DNA from: Actinomycetales bacterium
GTDB lineage: Bacteria; Actinomycetota; Actinomycetes; Actinomycetales; Actinomycetaceae
Direction of reading: 5' to 3'
Assembly (NCBI GenBank): GCA_022838965.1
Contig: JALHDK010000054.1
Location: 12,071-20,428 of the forward strand
DNA: 8,358 nt
A program made the translations under genes and the position numbers. The notes below the pieces were generated by a model. The model was not told where the DNA came from and did not search any database. It saw only the letters and a program-made list of their open reading frames with translations. Positions 1-6,627 of this stretch are shown here, piece by piece (position 1 is the stretch's first letter; every line of letters begins with the position of its first letter).

Positions 1-1044
1 ATCCATCGCGGCGCCGAACGCCTCCGGCACCGCGCCCGCACCCTGCTGTTCCCCCGCGAACTCCACTGCCCGCATGAGGAAGTTGGTGAAGCGTTCCCAG
101 TTGGCGGCCGCCTCGCCGACCGTGGTGTCGGTGTATTCGACCATGGAGCGATAGTGGGCCGAGGTCAGGGCAAGCCGGACGACGGGAGCCGGCGTACTGC
201 GCAGCACGGCCGCCACCTGCAAGGAATTGCCCAGGGACTTGCTCATCTTCTCGCCGCCCATCGTGGCCCAGGCGGAATGCATCCAGAAGCGCACGAACCC
301 GTAGCCGGCGGCGCGGGACTGCGCCAGCTCGTTCTCGTGGTGGGGGAACCGCAGGTCAAGCCCTCCGCCGTGGATGTCGAACGTCTCGCCGAGGTAGCGA
401 TGCGCCATGGCGGAGCACTCGAGGTGCCAGCCCGGGCGGCCCGAGCCCCACGGGGTCGGCCACTGCGCCGTCGGGGGCTCGCCCGGCTTGGGAGACTTCC
501 AGAGCGCGAAGTCGCGGGGGTCGCGCTTGTCCGCCGCCGCATCCTCGGTGTCAGCCTCGCCGCCGCCCTGCCGTGTGAGCGCACCGTAGTCGGCGAAGGA
601 GGGGACCGAGAAGTACACATTGCCCGACTCACCGGGATACGCGTGCCCACGGTCGATGAGCCGCTGGATGAGCTGAACCATCTCGGTGACGTGGCCTGTG
701 GCCCGGGGCTCATAGGTGGGGCGGAGCATTCCGAGGGCGTCGTAGGCGGCGGTGAACTCCTGTTCGTGCCTGTACGCCCAGGCCCACCAGGGCACGCCGT
801 TCTCGGCCGCCTTCGCGAGGATCTTGTCGTCGATGTCCGTGACGTTGCGGATGTGGGTCACCTCATAGCCGTGGTGTTCGAGCCATCGGCGGAGCACGTC
901 GAAGGCGAGCGCCGTGCGCATGTGGCCCACATGAGGGGAGGACTGCACGGTGGCGCCGCACACGTACATCCCCACCCGCCCGGGCTCGAGGGGCCGGAAA
1001 TCACGCACGCTCCGCGTGGCGGAGTCGTAGAGGCGCAGACCCAT
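1..1044 (-). CDS. cysS: Cysteinyl-tRNA synthetase, C-terminal part outside window
   Basis: This is the N-terminal 348 codons of a class I aminoacyl-tRNA synthetase that attaches cysteine to tRNA-Cys in the cytoplasm; the gene continues past the left edge. The Rossmann-fold signature HVGH is at residues 38-41 and KMSKS at 266-270. The predicted zinc ligands C29, C210 (in WHLECSAM), H235 and E239 (in FPHHENE) each sit one residue after the E. coli CysRS ligands C28, C209, H234 and E238. The related mycothiol ligase MshC was considered, but the [16 protein letters not shown] segment and the text around KMSKS read as CysRS. The ATG at 1042-1044 gives the usual start [11 protein letters not shown]. 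No Shine-Dalgarno is visible, but a TAnnnT box lies 7 bp upstream, suggesting a leaderless mRNA. In relatives cysS follows ispF directly; here two opposing genes lie between them. Confidence 0.96.
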   Translation of the reverse strand, partial: MGLRLYDSATRSVRDFRPLEPGRVGMYVCGATVQSSPHVGHMRTALAFDVLRRWLEHHGYEVTHIRNVTDIDDKILAKAAENGVPWWAWAYRHEQEFTAAYDALGMLRPTYEPRATGHVTEMVQLIQRLIDRGHAYPGESGNVYFSVPSFADYGALTRQGGGEADTEDAAADKRDPRDFALWKSPKPGEPPTAQWPTPWGSGRPGWHLECSAMAHRYLGETFDIHGGGLDLRFPHHENELAQSRAAGYGFVRFWMHSAWATMGGEKMSKSLGNSLQVAAVLRSTPAPVVRLALTSAHYRSMVEYTDTTVGEAAANWERFTNFLMRAVEFAGEQQGAGAVPEAFGAAMD

Positions 1045-1051
1045 GGGTACG

Positions 1052-1057
1052 AGCCTA
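1052..1057 (-). promoter_or_regulatory. Candidate -10 box of cysS (leaderless arrangement)
   Basis: Read on the minus strand this is TAGGCT, followed by exactly 7 bp (CGTACCC) and then the cysS ATG. A TAnnnT hexamer 6-7 bp before the start codon puts the transcription start on the start codon itself, a common actinobacterial leaderless arrangement. No good -35 hexamer is visible. The call is inferred from spacing and consensus only. Confidence 0.5.
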
Positions 1058-1104
1058 CCCGCCCGCCCGCCGGGACAGCGGATTCGGATTGCGACCGGTG
1101 GGGG

Positions 1105-1110
1105 TAGCTT
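1105..1110 (+). promoter_or_regulatory. Candidate -10 box of the MFS permease gene
   Basis: TAGCTT matches TAnnnT and lies 6 bp before the GTG start at 1117, consistent with a leaderless transcript. The purine-rich run GGTGGGGG at 1097-1104 just upstream could instead be read as a poor Shine-Dalgarno, so a leadered transcript from further upstream is the alternative. The 72-bp gap to cysS would then hold two divergent promoters. Confidence 0.4.
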
Positions 1111-1116
1111 TCGGAT

Positions 1117-2478
1117 GTGAGCAGCAGCGAATCACAGGCCCGCGACACCGCCCCGGCCTTCCAGCCGGCGCTGGCCGCCACCTCGACGGCGTCGCGACGA
1201 ACCATCATTTCGTGGGCGATGTGGGACTGGGGAACCCAGCCGTTCAACACGGTGATCACCACCTTCGTCTTCAGCGTGTACATCACGTCGGCGGCCTTCG
1301 GGTCGCAGAACCAGACCTCCCAGGCTCTCGCCACCTCGACCACCATCGCCGGTCTGTTCATCGCCCTGCTCGCACCGGTCCTGGGGCAGAACGCCGACCG
1401 CAAGGGCAGCACGCTGAAGAACCTCCGCAACCTCACCTGGGCCCTGTCCGCCATCTCCGCCGCCCTGTACTTCGTGCGTCCCGAACCGTCCTATCTCTGG
1501 CTGGGACTCGTGCTCCTCGGCGTCGGGTCGGTGATCGGAGAGATCGCCGGGGTCAACTACAACGCCCTCCTCGACGATGTCGCCAACGGACGGAACGTGG
1601 GCAGGGTGTCCGGCTTCGGCTGGGGCATGGGCTACCTGGGTGGCATCGTGGTGCTGCTGCTCATCTACTTCCTCTTCATTCAGCCCGATGTGGGGCTCTT
1701 CGGCGTCACGGACGAGGACAGCATGGACATCCGGGTCTCCATGGTCGTGTGCGGCCTGTGGACCCTGATCTTCACCCTGCCCACCTTCCTCAACCTGAAG
1801 GAACGCCCGCGCTCCAACCTGACGCCGCCCACCGGCCTGGTGGCGTCCTACCGGGAACTCGGCCGCTCGATCAGGCGCATCTGGCGCGCCTCCCCCCACA
1901 CCCTGTACTTCCTGCTCGCCAGCGCCCTGTTCCGGGACGGGCTCGCCGGGGTGTTCGCGTTCGGGGCCGTGATCGCCGCCGGCACCTTCGGCTTCACGGC
2001 GGGCGAGGTGATTGTGTTCGGCGCCGCGGCGAACATCGTTGCCGGCCTGAGCACGATGGTGTTCGGGATTCTCGACGACCGCATCGGGCCGAAGCGCGTC
2101 ATCCTGATCTCGCTGGTGGCGCTGGTGGTCCTCGGCATCGCGGTCTTCCTGCTGCACGATGGCGGGGCCCTGGTCTTCTGGGTCTGCGGCATGTTGATGA
2201 CCGTGTTCGTGGGACCCGCCCAGTCCGCGTCCCGGACCTTCCTCGCGCGGCTGATCCCCGTGGGTCGCGCGGGCGAGATCTTCGGCCTCTACGCGACCAC
2301 CGGGCGCGTGGTCTCCTTCCTCTCCCCCGCCGCGTTCGGTCTCGCGATCGGGTTGGGGGCGGCCGTGACGGGCAAGGAGAACACCCAGTACTGGGGCATC
2401 CTCGGGATCGTGCTCGTGCTCCTCGCCGGACTCGTGGTGATGATCCCGGTGCAGGAACGCCAGCAGCAGATCGCCTGA
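1117..2478 (+). CDS. MFS permease, Atg22/UMF1-like family
   Basis: A 453-residue polytopic membrane protein with about 12 hydrophobic segments, the usual MFS length. After a polar N-terminus of about 30 residues, the first helix begins with [21 protein letters not shown] (31-51). This matches the W-x-x-Y/W-D-W-x-x-x-x-F-x-T opening of the bacterial UMF1 / Atg22-like permeases. Other family-like stretches are [28 protein letters not shown] (148-175, between helices 4 and 5) and the segment from GPAQS (366) through ARLIP (377-381) to GEIFGLY (386-392). Yeast Atg22 exports amino acids from the vacuole; bacterial homologues have no settled substrate, so none is assigned. The GTG start is chosen because it precedes the first helix by a normal distance and has a promoter-like box just upstream. 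The gene lies 77 bp before the baeRF-like gene on the same strand and diverges from cysS. Confidence 0.88.
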   Translation: MSSSESQARDTAPAFQPALAATSTASRRTIISWAMWDWGTQPFNTVITTFVFSVYITSAAFGSQNQTSQALATSTTIAGLFIALLAPVLGQNADRKGSTLKNLRNLTWALSAISAALYFVRPEPSYLWLGLVLLGVGSVIGEIAGVNYNALLDDVANGRNVGRVSGFGWGMGYLGGIVVLLLIYFLFIQPDVGLFGVTDEDSMDIRVSMVVCGLWTLIFTLPTFLNLKERPRSNLTPPTGLVASYRELGRSIRRIWRASPHTLYFLLASALFRDGLAGVFAFGAVIAAGTFGFTAGEVIVFGAAANIVAGLSTMVFGILDDRIGPKRVILISLVALVVLGIAVFLLHDGGALVFWVCGMLMTVFVGPAQSASRTFLARLIPVGRAGEIFGLYATTGRVVSFLSPAAFGLAIGLGAAVTGKENTQYWGILGIVLVLLAGLVVMIPVQERQQQIA

Positions 2479-2520
2479 GAACCCCCGCCCGGCAGGCCGC
2501 CCCGGAGCCCGCGAAATCCG

Positions 2521-2549
2521 TTGTGGAGCCTCTCCGGCAGCGGCACACT
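2521..2549 (+). promoter_or_regulatory. Possible own promoter of the baeRF-like gene
   Basis: TTGTGG (2521-2526), a 17-bp spacer, then CACACT (2544-2549), then 6 bp to the ATG at 2556. The -35 shares TTG with TTGACA. The -10 keeps the A2 and T6 positions of TAnnnT but lacks the first T. No Shine-Dalgarno precedes this ATG, which favours either leaderless expression or readthrough from the permease gene. Weak call. Confidence 0.25.
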
Positions 2550-2555
2550 GGCCTG

Positions 2556-3686
2556 ATGGACATCAGCGTGAACAGGTTTGACCATGACCAGGCAACGGGC
2601 GTCCTCGAGGCGTGCGAACCCCCCTGCATCTCGCTCTACCAACCCACGCACCGCCGTCTTCCCGAGATCCCCCAGGACACCATCCGGTTTCGCAACCTGG
2701 TGAAGGAACTGGAGGAGACCCTCCTCTCCCAGTACCCCAAGGACCAGGTGCGTACCCTCCTCGAGCCCTTCGCGGCACTGGCCGATGACCACGACTTCTG
2801 GAACCACAACCAGGACGGGCTGGCCGTGCTCGCCGCGAAGGACCTCTTCCGGGTGTACCGGATGCAGCGGCCTGTCCAGGAGCGCATCCTCGTCGCTGAC
2901 TCCTTCTACACCAAGCCCCTGCTGCGTGCCCTCCAGATGGCCGACCGGTACCAGGTTCTCGCGGTCAGCCGCAAGGACGTCCAGCTGTTCGAAGGCGGCG
3001 TGGACTCGCTGGACGAGGTGGAGCTCGCGCCCGGGGTGCCCCGGACGATCACCGAGGCGCTCGGCGAGGAACTGACCGAGCCCTACACCGGCTTCCGCTC
3101 CAGTGGCCGCGGCACGGCCCTCCACCACGGCATGGGCAGCAAGGCCGACGAGGTGGATGTGGACGCCGAGCGCTTCGATCGGGCGATCCTCGAGCACCAC
3201 TCCCGGCCGTCGGGGCTGCCGCTCATCCTCGCGGCCCTGCCCGAACACCACCACCTCTTCCACGCGGTCAGCCGGAACCCGTATCTCGTGGCCGAGAGCA
3301 TCGATGTCCACCCGAACTCCCTGAAGAACCTCGACGAGCTGCGGGCGCGGGCGTGGGAGATCATCGAACCCCATCACCGGGCCAGGATCACGGCGCTGGT
3401 GGAGGACTACGGCGCCGCCCGCGCGAAGGGGCTCGGCTCGGACGACCCCGCCGAGGTGGCGCGCGCGATTGCCGCCGGCCGCGTCCAGACCCTGCTGCTG
3501 GAGGCCGACCGTGCCATGCCGGGCCGCGTGGACACCCACACCGGAGAGGTGGACTTCGACAACCCGATGTCGGACATCCTCGACGACCTCGCGGCCTGGG
3601 CCCGCCGGATGGGTGGCGACGTCCTGATCGTGCCGGCGGAGTTCCTGCCCACCGACACCGGGGTGGCCGCGATCTACCGCTTCTGA
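2556..3686 (+). CDS. Bacterial archaeo-eukaryotic release factor-like protein (baeRF family 3-like)
   Basis: A soluble 376-residue protein with no signal peptide or membrane segment. The N-terminus [23 protein letters not shown] (25-47) and the C-terminus [19 protein letters not shown] (358-376) match, as I remember it, the family described as bacterial archaeo-eukaryotic release factor family 3. These proteins are related to the eRF1/Pelota/Vms1 superfamily and have been proposed to act in ribosome rescue or translation quality control; their biochemical role is not established. A polar loop, [20 protein letters not shown] (182-201), sits where family members have a Gly/His-rich loop. No GGQ peptide-release motif is present anywhere. 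The ATG is chosen because homology begins within about 25 residues. The frame is open far upstream, but that stretch is only a shadow of the permease gene. The 3' end overlaps ispDF, which is on the opposite strand, by 13 bp. Confidence 0.75.
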   Translation: MDISVNRFDHDQATGVLEACEPPCISLYQPTHRRLPEIPQDTIRFRNLVKELEETLLSQYPKDQVRTLLEPFAALADDHDFWNHNQDGLAVLAAKDLFRVYRMQRPVQERILVADSFYTKPLLRALQMADRYQVLAVSRKDVQLFEGGVDSLDEVELAPGVPRTITEALGEELTEPYTGFRSSGRGTALHHGMGSKADEVDVDAERFDRAILEHHSRPSGLPLILAALPEHHHLFHAVSRNPYLVAESIDVHPNSLKNLDELRARAWEIIEPHHRARITALVEDYGAARAKGLGSDDPAEVARAIAAGRVQTLLLEADRAMPGRVDTHTGEVDFDNPMSDILDDLAAWARRMGGDVLIVPAEFLPTDTGVAAIYRF

Positions 3687-4834
3687 CGGAGGACGAGGGC
3701 GGTCGCGACGGCCGCGAGGCCCTCACCCCGGCCGGTGAAGCCGAGGCCGTCGGTCGTCGTCGCGCTCAGCGTGACGCGGGCGCCGACGGCCGCGGACATC
3801 GCCGCCTCGGCTTCCGCCCTCCGCGCGCCGAGCCGGGGGCGGGGACCGATCACCTGGACGGCGATGTTGCCCACCGTGCAGCCGGCTTCGCGGACCAGCC
3901 TCGCGGCCTCCCGGAGCAGGAGCGCCCCCGACGCGCCGGCCCACTCCGGCCGGGAGGTCCCGAACGTGGCGCCGATGTCCCCGAGTCCGGCTGCGGAGAG
4001 GATCGCATCAATCGCAGCGTGAGCCGCCACATCACCGTCCGAGTGCCCGGCAAGGGCTGGCTCGCCGGGCCAGGCCAGGCATCCCAGCCACAGGGTCCGC
4101 CCGCTGTCGGGCGGCGCGAACCCGTGCACGTCTGTCCCGATGCCCACGGACGGCAGGGTGGTCACGGCGTCCTCCTCGAGGCGCTCGGCCAGCGCCAGGT
4201 CCTGCGGTGTCGTGATCTTGCGGGCATGATCACTGCCCGGGATCACCCAGACGTCCTCGCCGATCGCCTCGACCAGGCCGGCGTCGTCCGACGCCGCCGC
4301 ATCGGGGGCCGCCGCGTGGGCGCGGGCGAGCAGGGCGCGTGCGAAGCCCTGCGGCGTCTGGACGGCGCGGAGGCTCGCGCGGTCCAGGGTGGCGGCAACC
4401 CGACCGGTCTCGGGCTCCACCGCCTTGATCGTGTCCACGACGGGCAGGACGGGAACCACGGCGTCGCGGCCACCGGCCACAGCGCTGGCGACGGACGCGA
4501 ACAGCTCCGGGGGGGCGAACGCCCGGGCCGCGTCGTGAACGAGGACCACGGTAACGTCGTCGGGGACCACCGCCAGGCCGGCAGCCACGGACTGCTGGCG
4601 CGTCTCACCGCCGGCGACGACGACGGCGCCGAGCGGTTCGACCAGCGCGCGGAACTCCTCCCTCAGCCCGGCCGGCGCCGTGACGACGACGTGATCGGCC
4701 ACGCCGGATGCGCGGGCCCTGCGGACGGCGTGCACCACGAGCGGGTCGCCGGCGACGGCCACAAGGGCCTTGGGGACCGCTGCACCCAACCGGGCACCCG
4801 CACCGGCGGCCGTGACGATGACGGCGACGGTCAC
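3674..4834 (-). CDS. ispDF: Bifunctional IspD/IspF enzyme of the MEP isoprenoid pathway
   Basis: A 386-residue fusion of two MEP-pathway enzymes. The IspD half (about 1-218) makes CDP-methylerythritol from MEP and CTP. It shows the nucleotide-binding [16 protein letters not shown] (9-24), VHDAAR (99-104), PVVDTIK (131-137) and TPQGF (160-164). The IspF half (about 230-386) cyclises CDP-ME 2-phosphate to MEcPP. It carries the metal ligands D235 and H237 in GTDVHGF and H272 in SDGDVAAH, plus the C-terminal [14 protein letters not shown] (359-372). The short linker around 219-229 joins them without a stop codon. In Mycobacterium and Streptomyces the two are separate adjacent genes; IspDF fusions are known in some other bacteria. 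The GTG start lies 6 bp after the carD stop with no visible Shine-Dalgarno, suggesting translational coupling. The enzyme IspE, which acts between these two steps, is not in the window. Confidence 0.95.
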   Translation of the reverse strand: MTVAVIVTAAGAGARLGAAVPKALVAVAGDPLVVHAVRRARASGVADHVVVTAPAGLREEFRALVEPLGAVVVAGGETRQQSVAAGLAVVPDDVTVVLVHDAARAFAPPELFASVASAVAGGRDAVVPVLPVVDTIKAVEPETGRVAATLDRASLRAVQTPQGFARALLARAHAAAPDAAASDDAGLVEAIGEDVWVIPGSDHARKITTPQDLALAERLEEDAVTTLPSVGIGTDVHGFAPPDSGRTLWLGCLAWPGEPALAGHSDGDVAAHAAIDAILSAAGLGDIGATFGTSRPEWAGASGALLLREAARLVREAGCTVGNIAVQVIGPRPRLGARRAEAEAAMSAAVGARVTLSATTTDGLGFTGRGEGLAAVATALVLRQKR

Positions 4835-4840
4835 CGGATG

Positions 4841-5323
4841 TCAGGAGGCCAGGACGGCGTTGATCCGCTCCTTCGCCTGCTCCTCGGACGCGTTCTCCGC
4901 GAGTGCGATCTCCGATTCGAGGATCTGGCGTGCCTTCGCGAGCATCCGCTTCTCGCCGGCCGACAGCCCACGGTTGGACTCCCTCCGGGAGAGGTCACGG
5001 ACGACCTCGGCGACCTTGATCACGTCGCCCGACGCGATCTTCTCCACATTGGCCTTGTAGCGGCGCGACCAGTTGGTGGGTTCCTCGGTGTACTCCGCCC
5101 GGAGAACGTCGAAGACACGCTCGAGACCCTCCTTGCCGACCACATCGCGAACCCCCACGATGTCCACGTTCTCCGCGGGCACCTCGATGGTGAGGTCACC
5201 CTGGGCGACGCGCAGCCGAAGGTAGAGCTTCTCCTCGCCTCGAACCTTGCGGGTGCGAATGTCCTCGATGAGGGCCGCCCCATGATGGGGATAGACAACG
5301 GTTTCGCCGACTGCAAAGGTCAT
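4841..5323 (-). CDS. carD: CarD-family RNA polymerase-binding transcription regulator
   Basis: A 160-residue CarD, close to the 162 residues of M. tuberculosis CarD. It binds the RNA polymerase beta lobe and stabilises open complexes, notably at rRNA promoters. The N-terminal RNAP-interaction domain (about 1-53) starts [15 protein letters not shown] and keeps R25, the equivalent of the mycobacterial polymerase-contact arginine. The C-terminal helical DNA-binding domain contains [12 protein letters not shown] (81-92), with W85, R87 and K90 at the same numbers as in M. tuberculosis, followed by [17 protein letters not shown] (119-135). The frame is open further upstream, but the ATG at 5321-5323 is chosen because the family begins M-x-F-x-V-G and a good Shine-Dalgarno stands 9 bp before it. 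It heads an operon with ispDF. The N-terminal region also contains the acidic stretch EEPTN typical of the actinobacterial proteins. Confidence 0.97.
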   Translation of the reverse strand: MTFAVGETVVYPHHGAALIEDIRTRKVRGEEKLYLRLRVAQGDLTIEVPAENVDIVGVRDVVGKEGLERVFDVLRAEYTEEPTNWSRRYKANVEKIASGDVIKVAEVVRDLSRRESNRGLSAGEKRMLAKARQILESEIALAENASEEQAKERINAVLAS

Positions 5324-5332
5324 GTGAGACAA

Positions 5333-5339
5333 CTCCCTC
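5333..5339 (-). promoter_or_regulatory. Ribosome binding site of carD
   Basis: The minus strand reads GAGGGAG, 9 bp upstream of the ATG at 5321-5323. This decides the start, since the frame stays open for about 165 nt beyond it. It is one of only two strong Shine-Dalgarno sequences in the window. Confidence 0.75.
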
Positions 5340-5357
5340 GAGGTTGCGAACAACACA

Positions 5358-5366
5358 ATTCTAACA
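5358..5366 (-). promoter_or_regulatory. Extended -10 promoter of the carD-ispDF operon
   Basis: The minus strand reads TGTTAGAAT, an extended -10 (TGn + TAGAAT). It would start transcription near 5350 and give a leader of about 27 nt that includes the Shine-Dalgarno. The -35 position (about 5381-5386 at 17-bp spacing) has no TTGACA-like sequence; instead it is covered by the palindrome at 5379-5391. Confidence 0.6.
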
Positions 5367-5378
5367 CGCTGTCGCGCC

Positions 5379-5391
5379 ACCCCTTTGGGGT
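5379..5391. repeat. Perfect short palindrome between carD and the lipoprotein gene
   Basis: ACCCC-TTT-GGGGT is an inverted repeat with 5-bp arms. A second pairing, CACCC (5378-5382) with GGGTG (5393-5397), overlaps it. Its centre falls on the -35 position of the carD promoter, and its right end touches TAGGGT (5391-5396), a possible -10 for the lipoprotein gene. It could be an operator; 5-bp arms can also arise by chance in GC-rich DNA. There is no T-run, so it is not a terminator. Confidence 0.35.
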
Positions 5392-5440
5392 AGGGTGTGC
5401 ACTCGTCACACGGACCGCGGCGCCTCATCGAGCCGGACGT

Positions 5441-5457
5441 GGGACCTTCGGGTACCC
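5441..5457 (+). other. Potential UUCG-tetraloop hairpin before the lipoprotein gene
   Basis: GGGACC (5441-5446), TTCG (5447-5450), GGTACCC (5451-5457) folds into a 6-bp stem with one bulged A, capped by C(UUCG)G, an unusually stable tetraloop. It lies about 30 bp before the ATG. It would be in the mRNA leader if transcription starts from TAGGGT at 5391-5396. It would instead overlap the promoter if TACCCT (5453-5458) is the -10. Confidence 0.35.
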
Positions 5458-5475
5458 TTCCAAGCAGCCGCACCG

Positions 5476-5481
5476 AAGGAG
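5476..5481 (+). promoter_or_regulatory. Ribosome binding site of the lipoprotein gene
   Basis: AAGGAG, 5 bp before the ATG at 5487, is a near-perfect Shine-Dalgarno. It fixes the start at 5487 rather than an in-frame ATG 90 bp upstream, and that start yields an intact lipoprotein signal peptide. Confidence 0.8.
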
Positions 5482-5486
5482 AGCCC

Positions 5487-5930
5487 ATGCGCCAGACCGT
5501 CGCCGCGATCGTCGCCGCCCCGCTCGCGGCCCTTCTGCTGGCCGGCTGCGGATTCGCCAGTCCGATCCGGACCCAGCAGACCTACTCGCCCTCCGACGGC
5601 GTCCGCGTGGACCTCGGCGACGGCGTGCGGATCGAGAACCTCATGGTCCTCACCGAGGCGGAGGGCGAGCCGGGCCGGCTGCTGGGCGCGGTGGTCAACG
5701 GCTCACCCGCGGACGCGCGGGTGCGGATCGACGTCTCCGGTGGCGTGAACGAGATCCGCGTGGGGGCGGGAGAGGTGGCCAGCCTCCTCGACGACGCCGA
5801 CCTCATCCCGGCGGTCGGGGCTCCCCCGGGCGCCACCATCGAGGCGACGATCGATTTCCGGGGCACGACCACCCGGCGCATCCCCGTCCTCGACGGTTCG
5901 ATACCGCCCTACGACAGGTACCTCCCCTGA
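5487..5930 (+). CDS. Small secreted lipoprotein, LpqE-like by position
   Basis: A 147-residue predicted lipoprotein. The signal peptide has MRQ, a hydrophobic core (4-18) and the lipobox LAGC with the lipidated cysteine at 21. The mature part should be anchored to the outer face of the membrane. The rest is a small, probably beta-rich domain: [25 protein letters not shown] (47-71), then alternating hydrophobic strands, ending PPYDRYLP. Many actinobacteria encode a lipoprotein of this size and pattern beside carD; in M. tuberculosis it is LpqE. I know of no established function, and none is assigned. It diverges from carD across 163 bp and ends 1 bp before the regX3 stop codon on the other strand. 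No catalytic residues stand out, and the only cysteine is the lipidation site. Confidence 0.85.
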   Translation: MRQTVAAIVAAPLAALLLAGCGFASPIRTQQTYSPSDGVRVDLGDGVRIENLMVLTEAEGEPGRLLGAVVNGSPADARVRIDVSGGVNEIRVGAGEVASLLDDADLIPAVGAPPGATIEATIDFRGTTTRRIPVLDGSIPPYDRYLP

Positions 5931-5931
5931 T

Positions 5932-6627
5932 TCACGCCACCGGCGGAACCAGCTTGTAGCCGAGCCCCCGCACCGTGCTGAGGAGCACGGGGTGCGCCGG
6001 ATCCTTCTCGAGCTTCGCGCGCAGCCTCTTCACGTGGACGTCGAGGGTCTTGGAGTCTCCCATGAAATGGGGCCCCCAGACGCGGTCGATGATCTGGCCC
6101 CGGGTGAGGACCCGTCCGGGGTTCCGCAGGAAGAACTCGAGGAGTTCGAACTCCCGGAGCGGCAACGGCACGGGCGTCCCGTCCACCGTCACCTCGTGAC
6201 GGTCCACATCCATGGTCACCGGGCCGACCGTCAGGATCGACTCCTCCCGCGGGATGTCCTCCACGGGCGGCGCCGCGCGCCGCAGCACGGCGTTCACGCG
6301 CGCGACAAGTTCCCGGTAGGAATAGGGCTTCGTGACGTAGTCGTCCGCCCCGATCTCCAGTCCGACGACCTTGTCGATCTCGGTGTCGCGCGCCGTGAGC
6401 ATGATGATCGGCACGCGCGAACGGGTGCGTATCGACCGGCACACCTCGGTTCCGGAGATCCCGGGAAGCATGAGGTCGAGGAGGACGATGTCGACATCGT
6501 CCGACAGCGCGGTCAGGGCCTCGGTGCCGGTGGCGACCGCGACCACCTCGAATCCGTCGCGCCGCAACTTGAAGGTCAATGGGTCGCGGTAGGCAGCCTC
6601 GTCCTCGACCAGCAGGATCTTCGTCAT
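5932..6627 (-). CDS. regX3: Phosphate-responsive response regulator, OmpR/PhoB family (RegX3/PhoP type)
   Basis: A 231-residue DNA-binding response regulator and the partner of the kinase encoded immediately upstream. The receiver domain (about 1-116) has acidic residues E8 and D9, phospho-acceptor D51 in VLLDLMLPGISG, T78 and K100 in DDYVTKPYSYREL. The C-terminal OmpR-type winged helix (about 130-229) has the PLPLREFELLEFFLRNPGRVLTR (154-176) and DVHVKRLRAKLE (196-207) signatures and ends in TVRGLGYKL. Orthologues (RegX3 in mycobacteria, PhoP in Streptomyces) control phosphate-starvation genes. The start ATG overlaps the senX3 stop as ATGA, indicating translational coupling. Its stop codon is 1 bp from that of the convergent lipoprotein gene. 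The probable operator is the 11-bp repeat array at 7826-7869. Confidence 0.95.
   Translation of the reverse strand: MTKILLVEDEAAYRDPLTFKLRRDGFEVVAVATGTEALTALSDDVDIVLLDLMLPGISGTEVCRSIRTRSRVPIIMLTARDTEIDKVVGLEIGADDYVTKPYSYRELVARVNAVLRRAAPPVEDIPREESILTVGPVTMDVDRHEVTVDGTPVPLPLREFELLEFFLRNPGRVLTRGQIIDRVWGPHFMGDSKTLDVHVKRLRAKLEKDPAHPVLLSTVRGLGYKLVPPVA

Noticed and set aside
1..1044. Mycothiol ligase MshC instead of CysRS.
   Set aside because: MshC shares HxGH and KMSKS, but the segments [10 protein letters not shown] and [10 protein letters not shown] and the zinc-ligand spacing match CysRS, and the gene sits in the known cysS neighbourhood.
154..1107. A plus-strand open frame of 317 codons opposite cysS.
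   Set aside because: It is antisense to a complete set of CysRS motifs, and its translation shows no recognisable domain.
2502..2537. CCGGAG (2502-2507) and CTCCGG (2532-2537) as a terminator after the permease gene.
   Set aside because: The loop is 24 bp, the stem only 6 bp, and no T-run follows. In this GC content such pairs are common.
1089..2555. A plus-strand frame open through the whole permease gene and continuous with the baeRF-like gene, which could suggest a much longer protein.
   Set aside because: Its translation is Arg/Pro/His-rich with no hydrophobic or domain pattern, as expected for a shadow frame in GC-rich DNA. The permease frame has clear membrane helices and family motifs.
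5397..5486. An in-frame ATG at 5397 as the start of the lipoprotein.
   Set aside because: It would bury the signal peptide behind 30 polar residues. The ATG at 5487 has a strong Shine-Dalgarno and an intact lipobox signal sequence.
3353..5959. An 868-codon plus-strand open frame crossing ispDF and carD.
   Set aside because: It is antisense to two well-recognised genes, and its translation is low-complexity Arg/Gly/Asp-rich with no motif. It is a by-product of codon bias.
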